In this document: in pieces, positions 41,303-49,102 of the stretch
Position numbering within the stretch: position 1 is the first letter of the stretch
Layout of the letters: each line of letters starts with the position of its first letter
Assembly (NCBI RefSeq): GCF_900102435.1
Contig: NZ_FNBU01000013.1
Span: 1 to 64,000, forward strand
DNA length: 64,000 bases
Direction: 5' to 3'
Source of the DNA: Sporolituus thermophilus DSM 23256
Lineage (GTDB): Bacteria > Bacillota > Negativicutes > Sporomusales > Thermosinaceae
Program-made: the position numbers and the translations under genes
Notes under the pieces: generated by a model
Databases searched by the model: none
Told to the model about the DNA's origin: nothing
Seen by the model: only the letters and a program-made list of their open reading frames with translations

Positions 41303-43132
41303 ATGTGTGGCATTGTAGGCTATGTAGGTCCGAAACAGGCCGCTCCCTTTTTGCTTGAAGGCCTGACGAAACTGGAGTACCGCGGCTACGATTCGGCGGG
41401 CATCGCGGTCTTTGACGGCAATAAAATCAATGTGGAAAAGAGTGTGGGCCGCCTAAGTATTTTGCAAAAAAAGGTAGAAAACCACATGCCGGTGGGGACC
41501 ATCGGCATCGGCCATACGCGCTGGGCGACGCATGGCCGGCCTTCGGATGTCAATTCCCACCCCCACACCGACTGCACGGGCCGGTTTGTCGTAGTGCACA
41601 ACGGGATCATTGAAAACTACCTGCATATCAAAGAACGGCTCATCGCGAAAGGCCATGTTTTCGCATCGGAGACCGATACCGAAGTTGTGGCCCACCTCCT
41701 CGAGGAATATTACACCGGCGATTTTGAGGCGGCCGTGAAAAAGGTGCTGGCCGAGATTGAGGGTTCGTACGCCTTGGCCTTTATGTGCCAGGACCATCCT
41801 GATAAACTTATCTGCACGAAACAGGACAATCCGCTCGTCATTGGACTGGGCGAAGGCGAAAACTTTATCGCCTCCGACATCCCGGCGATCATCAACCGGA
41901 CCCGTAAGACCTATATTCTAAGCGACGGCGAAATGGCCATCGTCACCAAAGATTCGGTATGGGTCATGAACCGTCAGGGCGTGCCGGTGACGAAAAAGAT
42001 CTTCGAGGTGAATTGGGATGCCGAAGCAGCCGAAAAAGGCGGCTACGAGCACTTCATGATCAAAGAGATCTACGAGCAGCCCAAGGCCATCCGCGAGACG
42101 ATGACCGGCCGCCTGGCCAAAGACGACAGCCGCGTTGTTTTCGACGAACTCAAGTGGACCAAGGAAGATGTGGCCAATATTAAAAAGATCGTCATTACTG
42201 CTTGCGGCACGGCCTTCCACGCCGGGATTGTAGGCAAGTACTATCTGGAGCAGCTTGCCCGCATTCCCGTTGAGGTCGATATTGCCTCCGAGTTCCGCTA
42301 CCGGTCGCCGCTGACGGACGAACACACCCTGGCGATCGTTATCAGCCAGTCAGGGGAAACGAGCGACACCCTGGCCGCTCTCAAAGAAGCCAAGCGGCTG
42401 GGCGCCCGTACCCTTGCCATTACCAATGTGGTCGGCTCGTCGATTGCCCGGGAGGCCGATCAGGTAATCTATACTTGGGCCGGTCCGGAAATCGCCGTTG
42501 CCTCGACCAAGGCCTATACAACCCAATTGATAAGCGTGTTCATGCTGGCCCTTTATCTGGCAGAACTCAAGGGAACGCTGCCGCCCGAACGCATTCAGGA
42601 GCTCATCAAGGGTCTGCGCGCCCTGCCCGGCCAGGCCCATGAGCTGCTCGAAGACGTGGAACCGATCAAGACCTTTGCCCAGCAGTACGGCTTCAACGAA
42701 GACGTTTTCTTCATTGGCCGCTCCCTCGATTATGCCGTCGCCCTCGAAGGTTCGCTCAAATTGAAGGAAATCTCCTATATTCACGCCGAGGCCTATGCTG
42801 CGGGTGAACTCAAACACGGCACCTTGGCCCTGATCATCGAGGGCGTGCCGGTCATCGCCCTGGCCACCCAGCATGACGTTTATGAAAAAATGCTGAGCAA
42901 CATTAAAGAAGTCAAGGCGCGGGACGCCGTGGTCATCGGTATTGCCATGAAGGGCGACGAAGAAATTAAAAAATACGTTGACCATACCATTTTCATCCCG
43001 GCTACCGATAAATACCTTGCGCCTATTCTTGCCGTCATCCCCCTCCAGCTGTTGGCCTACTACGCTGCCGTTACCCGCGGCGCCGACGTGGATAAACCGC
43101 GCAACCTGGCCAAAAGCGTGACGGTGGAATAG
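41303..43132 (+). CDS. glmS: Glutamine-fructose-6-phosphate aminotransferase
   Basis: 609 residues. It makes glucosamine-6-P from fructose-6-P and glutamine. Cys2 (MCGIVGYVG) is the N-terminal glutaminase nucleophile, which fixes the start; the frame is open 66 bases further upstream. Two SIS domains follow (TACGTAFHAG, SQSGETSDT, SLDYAVALEGSLKLKEISY) and the C-terminal PRNLAKSVTVE is the family end. Controlled by the ribozyme upstream. Confidence 0.98.
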   Translation: MCGIVGYVGPKQAAPFLLEGLTKLEYRGYDSAGIAVFDGNKINVEKSVGRLSILQKKVENHMPVGTIGIGHTRWATHGRPSDVNSHPHTDCTGRFVVVHNGIIENYLHIKERLIAKGHVFASETDTEVVAHLLEEYYTGDFEAAVKKVLAEIEGSYALAFMCQDHPDKLICTKQDNPLVIGLGEGENFIASDIPAIINRTRKTYILSDGEMAIVTKDSVWVMNRQGVPVTKKIFEVNWDAEAAEKGGYEHFMIKEIYEQPKAIRETMTGRLAKDDSRVVFDELKWTKEDVANIKKIVITACGTAFHAGIVGKYYLEQLARIPVEVDIASEFRYRSPLTDEHTLAIVISQSGETSDTLAALKEAKRLGARTLAITNVVGSSIAREADQVIYTWAGPEIAVASTKAYTTQLISVFMLALYLAELKGTLPPERIQELIKGLRALPGQAHELLEDVEPIKTFAQQYGFNEDVFFIGRSLDYAVALEGSLKLKEISYIHAEAYAAGELKHGTLALIIEGVPVIALATQHDVYEKMLSNIKEVKARDAVVIGIAMKGDEEIKKYVDHTIFIPATDKYLAPILAVIPLQLLAYYAAVTRGADVDKPRNLAKSVTVE

Positions 43133-43142
43133 CCAAAAAAGG

Positions 43143-43175
43143 CAGCCCGACAGCATAATGTCGGGCTGTTTCTCT
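43143..43175 (+). terminator. Terminator of glmS
   Basis: CAGCCCGACA, loop GCATAA, TGTCGGGCTG, then TTTCTCT. A 10-bp perfect stem. Confidence 0.88.
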
Positions 43176-43199
43176 GATATGACCGATAGGGAGTGAGGT

Positions 43200-43973
43200 T
43201 TAGCGGCCGGGGATCCGGTCTTCGCAGGGGACGGCGGTCTGGCATTTGCCGCAGCCGTAACGGGGGGCGTAGCGTGGTTTGATTTCGTTATCCAAGTATT
43301 CGGAACAAATTTGGTGGTTTTTGCCGTTCTCGTCAATAGCCACAGGCGGGCAGCGGCGGATACACACGCCGCAACGGGTGCAGTATTCATAAATTTCCCG
43401 ATAAGGCCGCACGGTTGGCTCAAGTTCCAGGCTGGTGACGATGCTGCCGACCCGGCCGGCCGAGCCGCGGGCGGTGATGAGCGAACAGTTCAGGCTTAAG
43501 GTCCCAAGTCCGGCAATATAGGCCACGTGCCGCTCCGACCAGTTGCTGCGCTTATTTATTACCTGATACCGCGCGTCCAGGGCCGGAGCAACCGCCTGCC
43601 CGCCCATATCCTTTACCCAGTTCACGAGAAATTGCCGCAGTGCTTCATTGAAGAGTTCGCCCTCGATCCGGCCGTATAGCCATTCGGTGGCCGGAAGCCC
43701 TTTACTGCGGTTGGCGATGCGTACCGCCGCGGTGAAGGGCAGGAAATAGGAAATTACCGTTTTCGCGGCGGGAAGCCACTCGCGCGGTAAGAGATGGTGG
43801 GGCCCGATGACGGTTTCTTTTTTTAATTCTGCGAATAGCGGGTCGTCGGCAGCGGCGATGCCGATCAGTGGCGAATCAAAGATCCGCAGGCCGCCGAGCG
43901 GTTCTACTACATTCAGGGGACTTTCCAAGGCAAAACGATTAACCTCTTTGGCGATATCCTCCAAAAGCAGCAT
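43200..43973 (-). CDS. QueG-like 4Fe-4S protein of unknown substrate
   Basis: 257 residues. The C-terminal third holds two cluster motifs: Cys198, 201, 204, 208 (CTRCGVCIRRCP) and Cys223 with Cys241, 244, 250 (CGKCQTAVPC). The arrangement resembles the double-cluster domain of epoxyqueuosine reductase (QueG), a cobalamin-dependent enzyme. The protein is shorter than QueG (about 380) and lacks its C-terminal HEAT-like part, so it is more likely a paralogue with another role. It is divergent from the B12-riboswitch operon. Confidence 0.75.
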   Translation of the reverse strand: MLLLEDIAKEVNRFALESPLNVVEPLGGLRIFDSPLIGIAAADDPLFAELKKETVIGPHHLLPREWLPAAKTVISYFLPFTAAVRIANRSKGLPATEWLYGRIEGELFNEALRQFLVNWVKDMGGQAVAPALDARYQVINKRSNWSERHVAYIAGLGTLSLNCSLITARGSAGRVGSIVTSLELEPTVRPYREIYEYCTRCGVCIRRCPPVAIDENGKNHQICSEYLDNEIKPRYAPRYGCGKCQTAVPCEDRIPGR

Positions 43974-44013
43974 GATTCACCTCGTTATTAGTAATAGGTT
44001 AGTCAATCCTAAT

Positions 44014-44027
44014 TACATTATAATGTA
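44014..44027. promoter_or_regulatory. 14-bp perfect palindrome in the divergent region
   Basis: TACATTATAATGTA reads the same on both strands and includes TATAAT in both directions, 41 bases upstream of the QueG-like gene and about 130 before the riboswitch. It could be a shared -10 element or a repressor site. Confidence 0.4.
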
Positions 44028-44157
44028 TAAGTGTACGAATTGTATCGTAAATTTGCCCCCAAAGTAATTGGTGATAATAATAAATAACCGGGAAGCGATT
44101 TGACGCCGTAAACCCAAGATGATAAAATAATCGCAGGAGTTAAAACTGAATAAGCGG

Positions 44158-44308
44158 GTTAGGTGCCCGTAGGGCTTAATAGGGAAGACCGGTGCAAGAC
44201 CGGCGCGGTCCCGCCACTGTAATGGGGAGCGAACCAAATTATACCACTGAGGCCAGGCCTTGGGAAGGTTGGGGTAGCTATGAGCCAGAGCCAGGAGAAC
44301 TGCCTAAC
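44158..44308 (+). promoter_or_regulatory. Cobalamin riboswitch
   Basis: The aptamer shows the B12-box and core: AATAGGGAAGACCGGTGCAA, GACCGGCGCGGTCCCGCCACTG, GGGAAGG and GAGCCAGGAGAACTGCC. P1 can form between GTTAGG (44158-44163) and CCTAAC (44303-44308). A terminator-like stem follows at 44378. It probably turns off the downstream cbiR-like/exbBD/tonB operon when adenosylcobalamin is plentiful. Confidence 0.95.
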
Positions 44309-44377
44309 TGACAATCACCGCATGACCCACGAGCGATGGGGAGGGGATTATCTAGCGCTAGTACATAATGCGTTCTT

Positions 44378-44409
44378 ATCCCGGCTGTCATGGGCCGGGA
44401 TTTATTGTT
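44378..44409 (+). terminator. Terminator platform of the cobalamin riboswitch
   Basis: ATCCCGGC (44378-44385) and GCCGGGAT (44394-44401) followed by TTATTGTT, directly before the first gene of the operon. Its position suggests ligand-dependent premature termination. Confidence 0.75.
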
Positions 44410-44450
44410 AGGAAGTTGGCGGCTTTTCAGGCTTATGCCCTGTGGCGGTT

Positions 44451-45455
44451 ATGGGGGATAAACTATTGATACAGCTATGTAATTTGTCTACATACGAGGA
44501 CGATCTACGCACTTTTGACCGTGACGGCAAAATTTTGCATAATTTTTTGCATGAGCATGATCTAGCAGGACTGGAACTATTGATTGACCAGCCATGGGAA
44601 GAACGGATAGTTCCACGGCACCTAATTAAAGGGGTCCATCTGCGTTATTGGTCTAACTGGCTGGACTTTTGGCTGGGCGACAGGCAGCAGTTAGTATTGC
44701 AATTCGGTAATGAAGCGAACATCGTGAAGCATTACGGCGGAGCAGACCGCGCGATACTGGTCGAAAACTACCGGGCGGAAATCCAAAAAGCTATTGCCAC
44801 AGGAGCCGAGTATGCCGTTTTGCATGTAAGCAACGCCCGGTTTGGGGAACTTTTTACCTACGACTTTGGCTACAGCGATGAGCAGGTAATTAATGGGACG
44901 ATTGAATTGGTTAACGCCGTCATGGACGGTATAAAAAGCAATATCACGATCTTATTTGAAAACCTTTGGTGGCCTGGTCTTACCTTGTGCGACGCGAAGC
45001 TGGCCGCCCGTTTACTGGAAAAGGTGAATCATCCCTATAAAGGGTTTATGTTGGATACGGGACATTTGATGAATACCAACACGGCACTACGCACCCAGCA
45101 GGAGGGGATTAATTATATCTTGGCAACGCTTAAAAAGCTTGGCGAACTAAAAGAAGCTATCCAAGGCATTCATTTGCACTCTTCACTGTCAGGCAAATAT
45201 GTACTCCGGACGATAAAAACAGCAGACGGTTCCTTTGACAAAAACCGGATTATGGCTCACATTCTGCAAATTGACCAGCATCGCCCGTTTGAACACCCTG
45301 ATGTACATAGGATCGTTGATTATATACAACCCCGGTATTTGGTGCACGAATTTACGTTTCGCTGTCGCGCTGAATTGTCTCAGTACATAAGCACCCAGCA
45401 GGCGGCGCTGCAGGGGAATATTTTGGCACGAGGTGAAGTATCATGGAATTGTTAG
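44451..45455 (+). CDS. TIM-barrel protein of the AP-endonuclease-2/xylose-isomerase-like superfamily; CbiR-like candidate
   Basis: 334 residues. The sequence has the look of a xylose-isomerase-like barrel: GLELLIDQPW early, AVLHVSNARFGELF, ITILFENLWWPGL (Glu/Asn metal-type strand), GFMLDTGHLMNT (Asp/His) and GIHLHSSLSGKY (His). These fit the metal-ligand strands of AP-endonuclease-2-like proteins. As the first gene behind a cobalamin riboswitch it is a candidate CbiR, the cobamide-hydrolysing remodelling enzyme described from Akkermansia, which belongs to this superfamily. This is inference from fold and context. The start is uncertain: GTG 44442, ATG 44451 or TTG 44466. It overlaps exbB by 13 bases. 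Confidence 0.6.
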   Translation: MGDKLLIQLCNLSTYEDDLRTFDRDGKILHNFLHEHDLAGLELLIDQPWEERIVPRHLIKGVHLRYWSNWLDFWLGDRQQLVLQFGNEANIVKHYGGADRAILVENYRAEIQKAIATGAEYAVLHVSNARFGELFTYDFGYSDEQVINGTIELVNAVMDGIKSNITILFENLWWPGLTLCDAKLAARLLEKVNHPYKGFMLDTGHLMNTNTALRTQQEGINYILATLKKLGELKEAIQGIHLHSSLSGKYVLRTIKTADGSFDKNRIMAHILQIDQHRPFEHPDVHRIVDYIQPRYLVHEFTFRCRAELSQYISTQQAALQGNILARGEVSWNC

Positions 45456-46066
45456 GCCAAATAGCCGCTCTTTTTCAAAAAGGCGGATTGGTTATGTATC
45501 CTTTATTGGCTTGCTCCATTATGGTAATAGCAATAGTTATTGAACGCTGGCAGTATTATCGTACCGCTGAAACAAGCGATGAGTTTCTTGCTCTCCTGGA
45601 GAAAAAGTTAGGCGAGGACCAATGGCAGGAGGCCATGGCTTTATGCGAAAAAACGAGCGGAATAACGCCCAGAATTATTTTGAAAGTATTGCAAAAGGGC
45701 GTTCTTGACCCGGCGCTTCTCCAGAACGCACTGGAAGGTGCGGCCGCATTGGCAACTGCCCGTTTGCGGGACCGGCTCAGCTACTTGGAAACCATCGTTA
45801 CGTTGGCGCCGCTGCTAGGGCTTTTGGGCACCGTTATTGGCATGATAAACTCTTTTAGCATTATGGCCATCAGATCCGGACAGCCTCACGCGATTACCGG
45901 CGGGGTAGGCGAAGCATTAGTTGCGACTGCGGCCGGACTATGCGTAGCCGTCATGGCGCTGGTGGCCCACAGCTATTTCGCGCAGCGCCTGGACCGAATC
46001 ATTACCGGCATGGAGATGGCATTTACCTGCTTACTGGATGCGGCGGGGCGGAGGAAAGTAGGATGA
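45443..46066 (+). CDS. exbB: ExbB-type proton channel (MotA/TolQ/ExbB)
   Basis: 207 residues with three membrane helices: one near residues 15-32 (MYPLLACSIMVIAIVIERW) and two later (LETIVTLAPLLGLLGTVIGMI and GEALVATAAGLCVAVMALVAH). These are the ExbB/TolQ hallmarks. It uses the proton gradient to energise TonB. It overlaps both its upstream gene and exbD (ATGA), so it is tightly coupled within the B12-controlled operon. TolQ is the alternative, but tonB follows. Confidence 0.92.
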   Translation: MELLGQIAALFQKGGLVMYPLLACSIMVIAIVIERWQYYRTAETSDEFLALLEKKLGEDQWQEAMALCEKTSGITPRIILKVLQKGVLDPALLQNALEGAAALATARLRDRLSYLETIVTLAPLLGLLGTVIGMINSFSIMAIRSGQPHAITGGVGEALVATAAGLCVAVMALVAHSYFAQRLDRIITGMEMAFTCLLDAAGRRKVG

Positions 46067-46473
46067 AGCTGAGGAATTTGCGCCTTGAACGGCAGCCCAA
46101 ACTCATGATAATACCAATGATTGATATTATCTTCTTTTTACTGGTGTTTTTCATGATGAGCACGTTATATATGGTTGAGCAGAAGACCATTCCGGTTGCT
46201 TTGCCGCGGGCGGCAGCGGCTCAGGCCGATATGCAGAAACAGGTAGCCATCACGGTTACCGCCCAGGGTACGATTTTCTTTGAGCGGGAAGAAGTCCCGC
46301 TGGCGCTTTTGGGCGCCCGGATACAGGCCGAGCTTGAACGGTCGGCAGACACTTCGTTTGTCCTGCGGGCAGACCACCAGGCTGAATATGGCAAAGTTAT
46401 CACGGTGCTTGATGAGCTGAAAAAGGTCGGCGTTCGCCGGATTGCCATTGCGGCCGAGGCTAAGCCGAGGTGA
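46063..46473 (+). CDS. exbD: ExbD-type biopolymer transport protein
   Basis: 136 residues. A single N-terminal membrane helix (MIIPMIDIIFFLLVFFMMSTLY) carries the conserved aspartate of ExbD/TolR, and the periplasmic domain ends with LRADHQAEYGKVITVLDELKKVGVRRIAIAAE. The reading frame is open to 45940, but ATG 46063 overlaps the exbB stop and follows GAGGAAAG. Confidence 0.92.
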   Translation: MKLRNLRLERQPKLMIIPMIDIIFFLLVFFMMSTLYMVEQKTIPVALPRAAAAQADMQKQVAITVTAQGTIFFEREEVPLALLGARIQAELERSADTSFVLRADHQAEYGKVITVLDELKKVGVRRIAIAAEAKPR

Positions 46474-46476
46474 TTT

Positions 46477-47151
46477 ATGATGGAGCAGTCACGGTGGCGA
46501 CGCGCCCTAATCGTTTCCGGTTTTGTTAACTTCTTGCTGCTAATCGCGATAGGGTGGATGGCGGATTACTTTCCTGAGGGGCGGGATGCACCTTTGGAAG
46601 TAGACATTATTGCTCATGCCGGGATCACGTCCAGTATACCGGCGGCTGTTTCGCCAGTATCCTCTTTGCCGCCAACCCCTGATGCGCCGACGACAGCGCA
46701 GCAGTCGCAACCCGCCTTGAATATGGGCGAAGGGCAAAAAAACGGAGACGTAGCCGAAAGTGCGCAAAGCAATAGGGAAGGAAGTACGCCGCTTGCTGCG
46801 TCTGGCGCGATAACGAGCGATCCGGGCCAGGCTGCGGGGGTGGGGCCTTCTGCCGGGGTAGGGCGGAAAAATATACTGCCGCCACGCATTTTGCGAAAAA
46901 CCGAACCGACCTATCCGGAACAAGCCAGGCGCCAGGGCTGGGAAGGGACGGTTCGGGTTAAAATTGAAATAACGGCAGAAGGGCGGGCCGGTAACGTATG
47001 GGTTGTCGGCTCTTCCGGCTATGAAATATTGGATAATGCGGCAGTTCAGGCCGTGCGCCAATGGACTTTTGTGCCGGCTAAGGACGAGAACACCGGTTTT
47101 CCCGTTTCCTGTATTACGTCATTGTCCGTCGCTTTCCGCCTAAATTCGTAA
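46477..47151 (+). CDS. tonB: TonB energy-transducing protein
   Basis: 224 residues. One N-terminal membrane helix (ALIVSGFVNFLLLIAIGWMA), a flexible Ser/Pro/Ala/Gly linker of about 90 residues, then a TonB C-terminal domain with YPEQARRQGWEGTVRVKIEI, VVGSSGYEILDNAAVQAVRQWTFVPA. It spans the periplasm and powers outer-membrane receptors. The B12 riboswitch upstream suggests a BtuB-like cobamide receptor elsewhere. No receptor gene is in the window. Its presence implies an outer membrane. Confidence 0.93.
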   Translation: MMEQSRWRRALIVSGFVNFLLLIAIGWMADYFPEGRDAPLEVDIIAHAGITSSIPAAVSPVSSLPPTPDAPTTAQQSQPALNMGEGQKNGDVAESAQSNREGSTPLAASGAITSDPGQAAGVGPSAGVGRKNILPPRILRKTEPTYPEQARRQGWEGTVRVKIEITAEGRAGNVWVVGSSGYEILDNAAVQAVRQWTFVPAKDENTGFPVSCITSLSVAFRLNS

Positions 47152-47274
47152 TCCTTACCGTCAGATGGTTGGCGGCCAATGCCCGTAGCCAGATAAAGGC
47201 ATTATATGAATAGACCCATTTTTACATAACTTAACGCGGCGGCGGAAATGATACAAAACGGGAGGTCAAAACAA

Positions 47275-47622
47275 ATGGCTCAGCCTGGACGCAGACAAGG
47301 GTTTCTATCCTTTTTTAGCGGCTTTATTGTTGGCGTGCTTGCCATGGTTGGCGTTTTATACTTTACCGCCCCGCAACTTTTGCCGCTACCGCAGCCCAAA
47401 CCCGAGACCCCGACCAAAGCGCCTTACGAGTATTATGTGATTATTGATGAAGCCACCGGGGCAACAATCATGTATGTATCGGTCGTAACTGTCAACCCCG
47501 GTGATGAACTGATTACCGAAGACAATAAACGCTATGTTGTGGTCCGGGTGGAGGAAAACCGGGCTTACGCCCGTTATGTGGAAGATGTAAAGGTCAGAAC
47601 GAAAAGAGAACCAGCGCCGTAA
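47275..47622 (+). CDS. Single-pass membrane protein of unknown function
   Basis: 115 residues: a basic start, one membrane helix (FFSGFIVGVLAMVGVLYFT), a Pro-rich hinge (PLPQPKPETPTKAP) and a beta-rich domain of about 65 residues (YYVIIDEATGATIMYVSVVTVNPGDELITED... in parts). ATG 47275 follows GGGAGG by nine bases; an ATG at 47248 in frame has no site. It is 123 bases after tonB, with no terminator seen between, so it could be the last gene of the B12 operon. I do not recognise the family. Confidence 0.7.
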   Translation: MAQPGRRQGFLSFFSGFIVGVLAMVGVLYFTAPQLLPLPQPKPETPTKAPYEYYVIIDEATGATIMYVSVVTVNPGDELITEDNKRYVVVRVEENRAYARYVEDVKVRTKREPAP

Positions 47623-47665
47623 TTTATGGGTATACGATGCGACAATTGGCTAACAGACAGTAATG

Positions 47666-47707
47666 ACCCAGTAGTTGATTAAGCTCGGCCGCTACTGGGT
47701 ATTTTTT
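47666..47707 (+). terminator. Terminator after the 115-residue membrane protein
   Basis: ACCCAGTAG (47666-47674) and CTACTGGGT (47692-47700), then ATTTTTTG. A second stem (CCCCGC / GCGGGG, about 47715-47740) follows without a T-run. Confidence 0.85.
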
Positions 47708-47853
47708 GCATTTTCCCCGCCGGTGAAACCCCAGCGGGGCTAGATATTAAGTAAAATATTCGATATTATAGGATTAGACTTCCTCTCTTACCAATTGCTT
47801 TTACGGTTTACCGGTCATGTGCAGGGCGATTCGGCGGTGGAAGGAATGAGACA

Positions 47854-49023
47854 ATGGCAGTTAGGGATAGTGCGGATAGCTTGCGGGAACGGCTGTGGAC
47901 CAGAGATTTTATTTTGATTTGCACGATTAACCTGCTCATCTTTTGCGGCTTTCAGATGCTGCTGCCGACTTTACCGGTTTATGCCAAGCACTTGGGCGGC
48001 AGTGACGCCGCGGCCGGCTTGATCGTTGGCATCTTTACCGTCGCGGCGGTCATAATGCGTCCCGTGGCGGGGCAAGCACTGGACTATTACGGCCGCAAGG
48101 GCATTTTCCTGTCCGGACTGGCCGTCTTTATCAGCGCGGTGTTGGCTTACATCTGGGCGCCGTCGCTGGGGATCCTGCTGTTAATCCGCTTTATCCACGG
48201 CTTTGGCTGGGGCGCTACCAGCACAGCCGCCAGTACGGTAGCGGCCGATATTATTCCCAAAGCCAGGCTGGGAGAGGGGATGGGATATTTCGGCTTAACT
48301 ACGACGGCTGCGATGGCTTTTGCCCCGGCATTAGGCCTCTACTTAACCAGTCATTTCAGTTTTTCCGTTTTATTTTTGGTATCTGCTTTTATCGTGACGA
48401 TAGCCGCTGGGTTGGCCCTCAGCATTGGTTACCGGCACATTAACGCCGCTAACGCCAAAACGGTTCTGCTGGAAAAGGTGGCGCTGCGGCCGGCGTTGGT
48501 GATCTTCTTTGTGACCATGACCTATGGTGCGATCGTAGCTTTTTTGGCGCTCTATGCTGCCCAGCAGGGCATTGGCAATATCGGCCCCTTTTTCACCGCT
48601 TATGCCACCGCTTTGGCGGTAGCCCGGCCGCTCGCCGGACGGCTTGCCGACCGGCGCGGGTTCGATATTGTCGTCATTCCCGGGCTGGTTTTGGTTATGG
48701 TAGCCATGTTCTTGCTCTACCTGGCGCAGGGTTTGGCCTGGTTCTTAGCGGCAGGCATCGTGTACGGCGCAGGTTTTGGCGCGGTGCAGCCCGGTTTGCA
48801 AGCCATGGCGGTCCTGCAGGCGCCGCCAAACCGGCGGGGGGCGGCCAACGCTACTTTTTTTATTGGCTTTGATCTTGGCATTGGCTTCAGCTCGGTGATC
48901 TGGGGCTTGGTATCCCAGCTAACCGGTTATAAGACCATGTATCTATGGACCATGGCCCCGGCCTTATTGGCCTTATCCGTATACATTGTCTTTGGGCGCC
49001 GGACGAGCCAGTTAACTCAGTGA
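47854..49023 (+). CDS. Major facilitator superfamily transporter
   Basis: 389 residues, about 12 membrane helices. The inter-helix 2-3 loop RPVAGQALDYYGRKG and the repeat in the second half (RPLAGRLADRRG) are the MFS signature. It looks like a drug/metabolite efflux-type (DHA) member; substrate unknown. GGAAGGA lies before ATG 47854. Confidence 0.88.
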   Translation: MAVRDSADSLRERLWTRDFILICTINLLIFCGFQMLLPTLPVYAKHLGGSDAAAGLIVGIFTVAAVIMRPVAGQALDYYGRKGIFLSGLAVFISAVLAYIWAPSLGILLLIRFIHGFGWGATSTAASTVAADIIPKARLGEGMGYFGLTTTAAMAFAPALGLYLTSHFSFSVLFLVSAFIVTIAAGLALSIGYRHINAANAKTVLLEKVALRPALVIFFVTMTYGAIVAFLALYAAQQGIGNIGPFFTAYATALAVARPLAGRLADRRGFDIVVIPGLVLVMVAMFLLYLAQGLAWFLAAGIVYGAGFGAVQPGLQAMAVLQAPPNRRGAANATFFIGFDLGIGFSSVIWGLVSQLTGYKTMYLWTMAPALLALSVYIVFGRRTSQLTQ

Positions 49024-49102
49024 TCATTATTGTCGCCGCGCAAGGATAGCGGGGACCGCACGGGGAAACATAAAACAGAAGTTTAAATGGGGGGGTACGT
49101 AT

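Noticed and set aside
42350-43423. Minus-strand open frame of 357 codons
   Set aside because: Antisense to glmS and overlapping the QueG-like gene in another frame; no ribosome site and no recognised motif.
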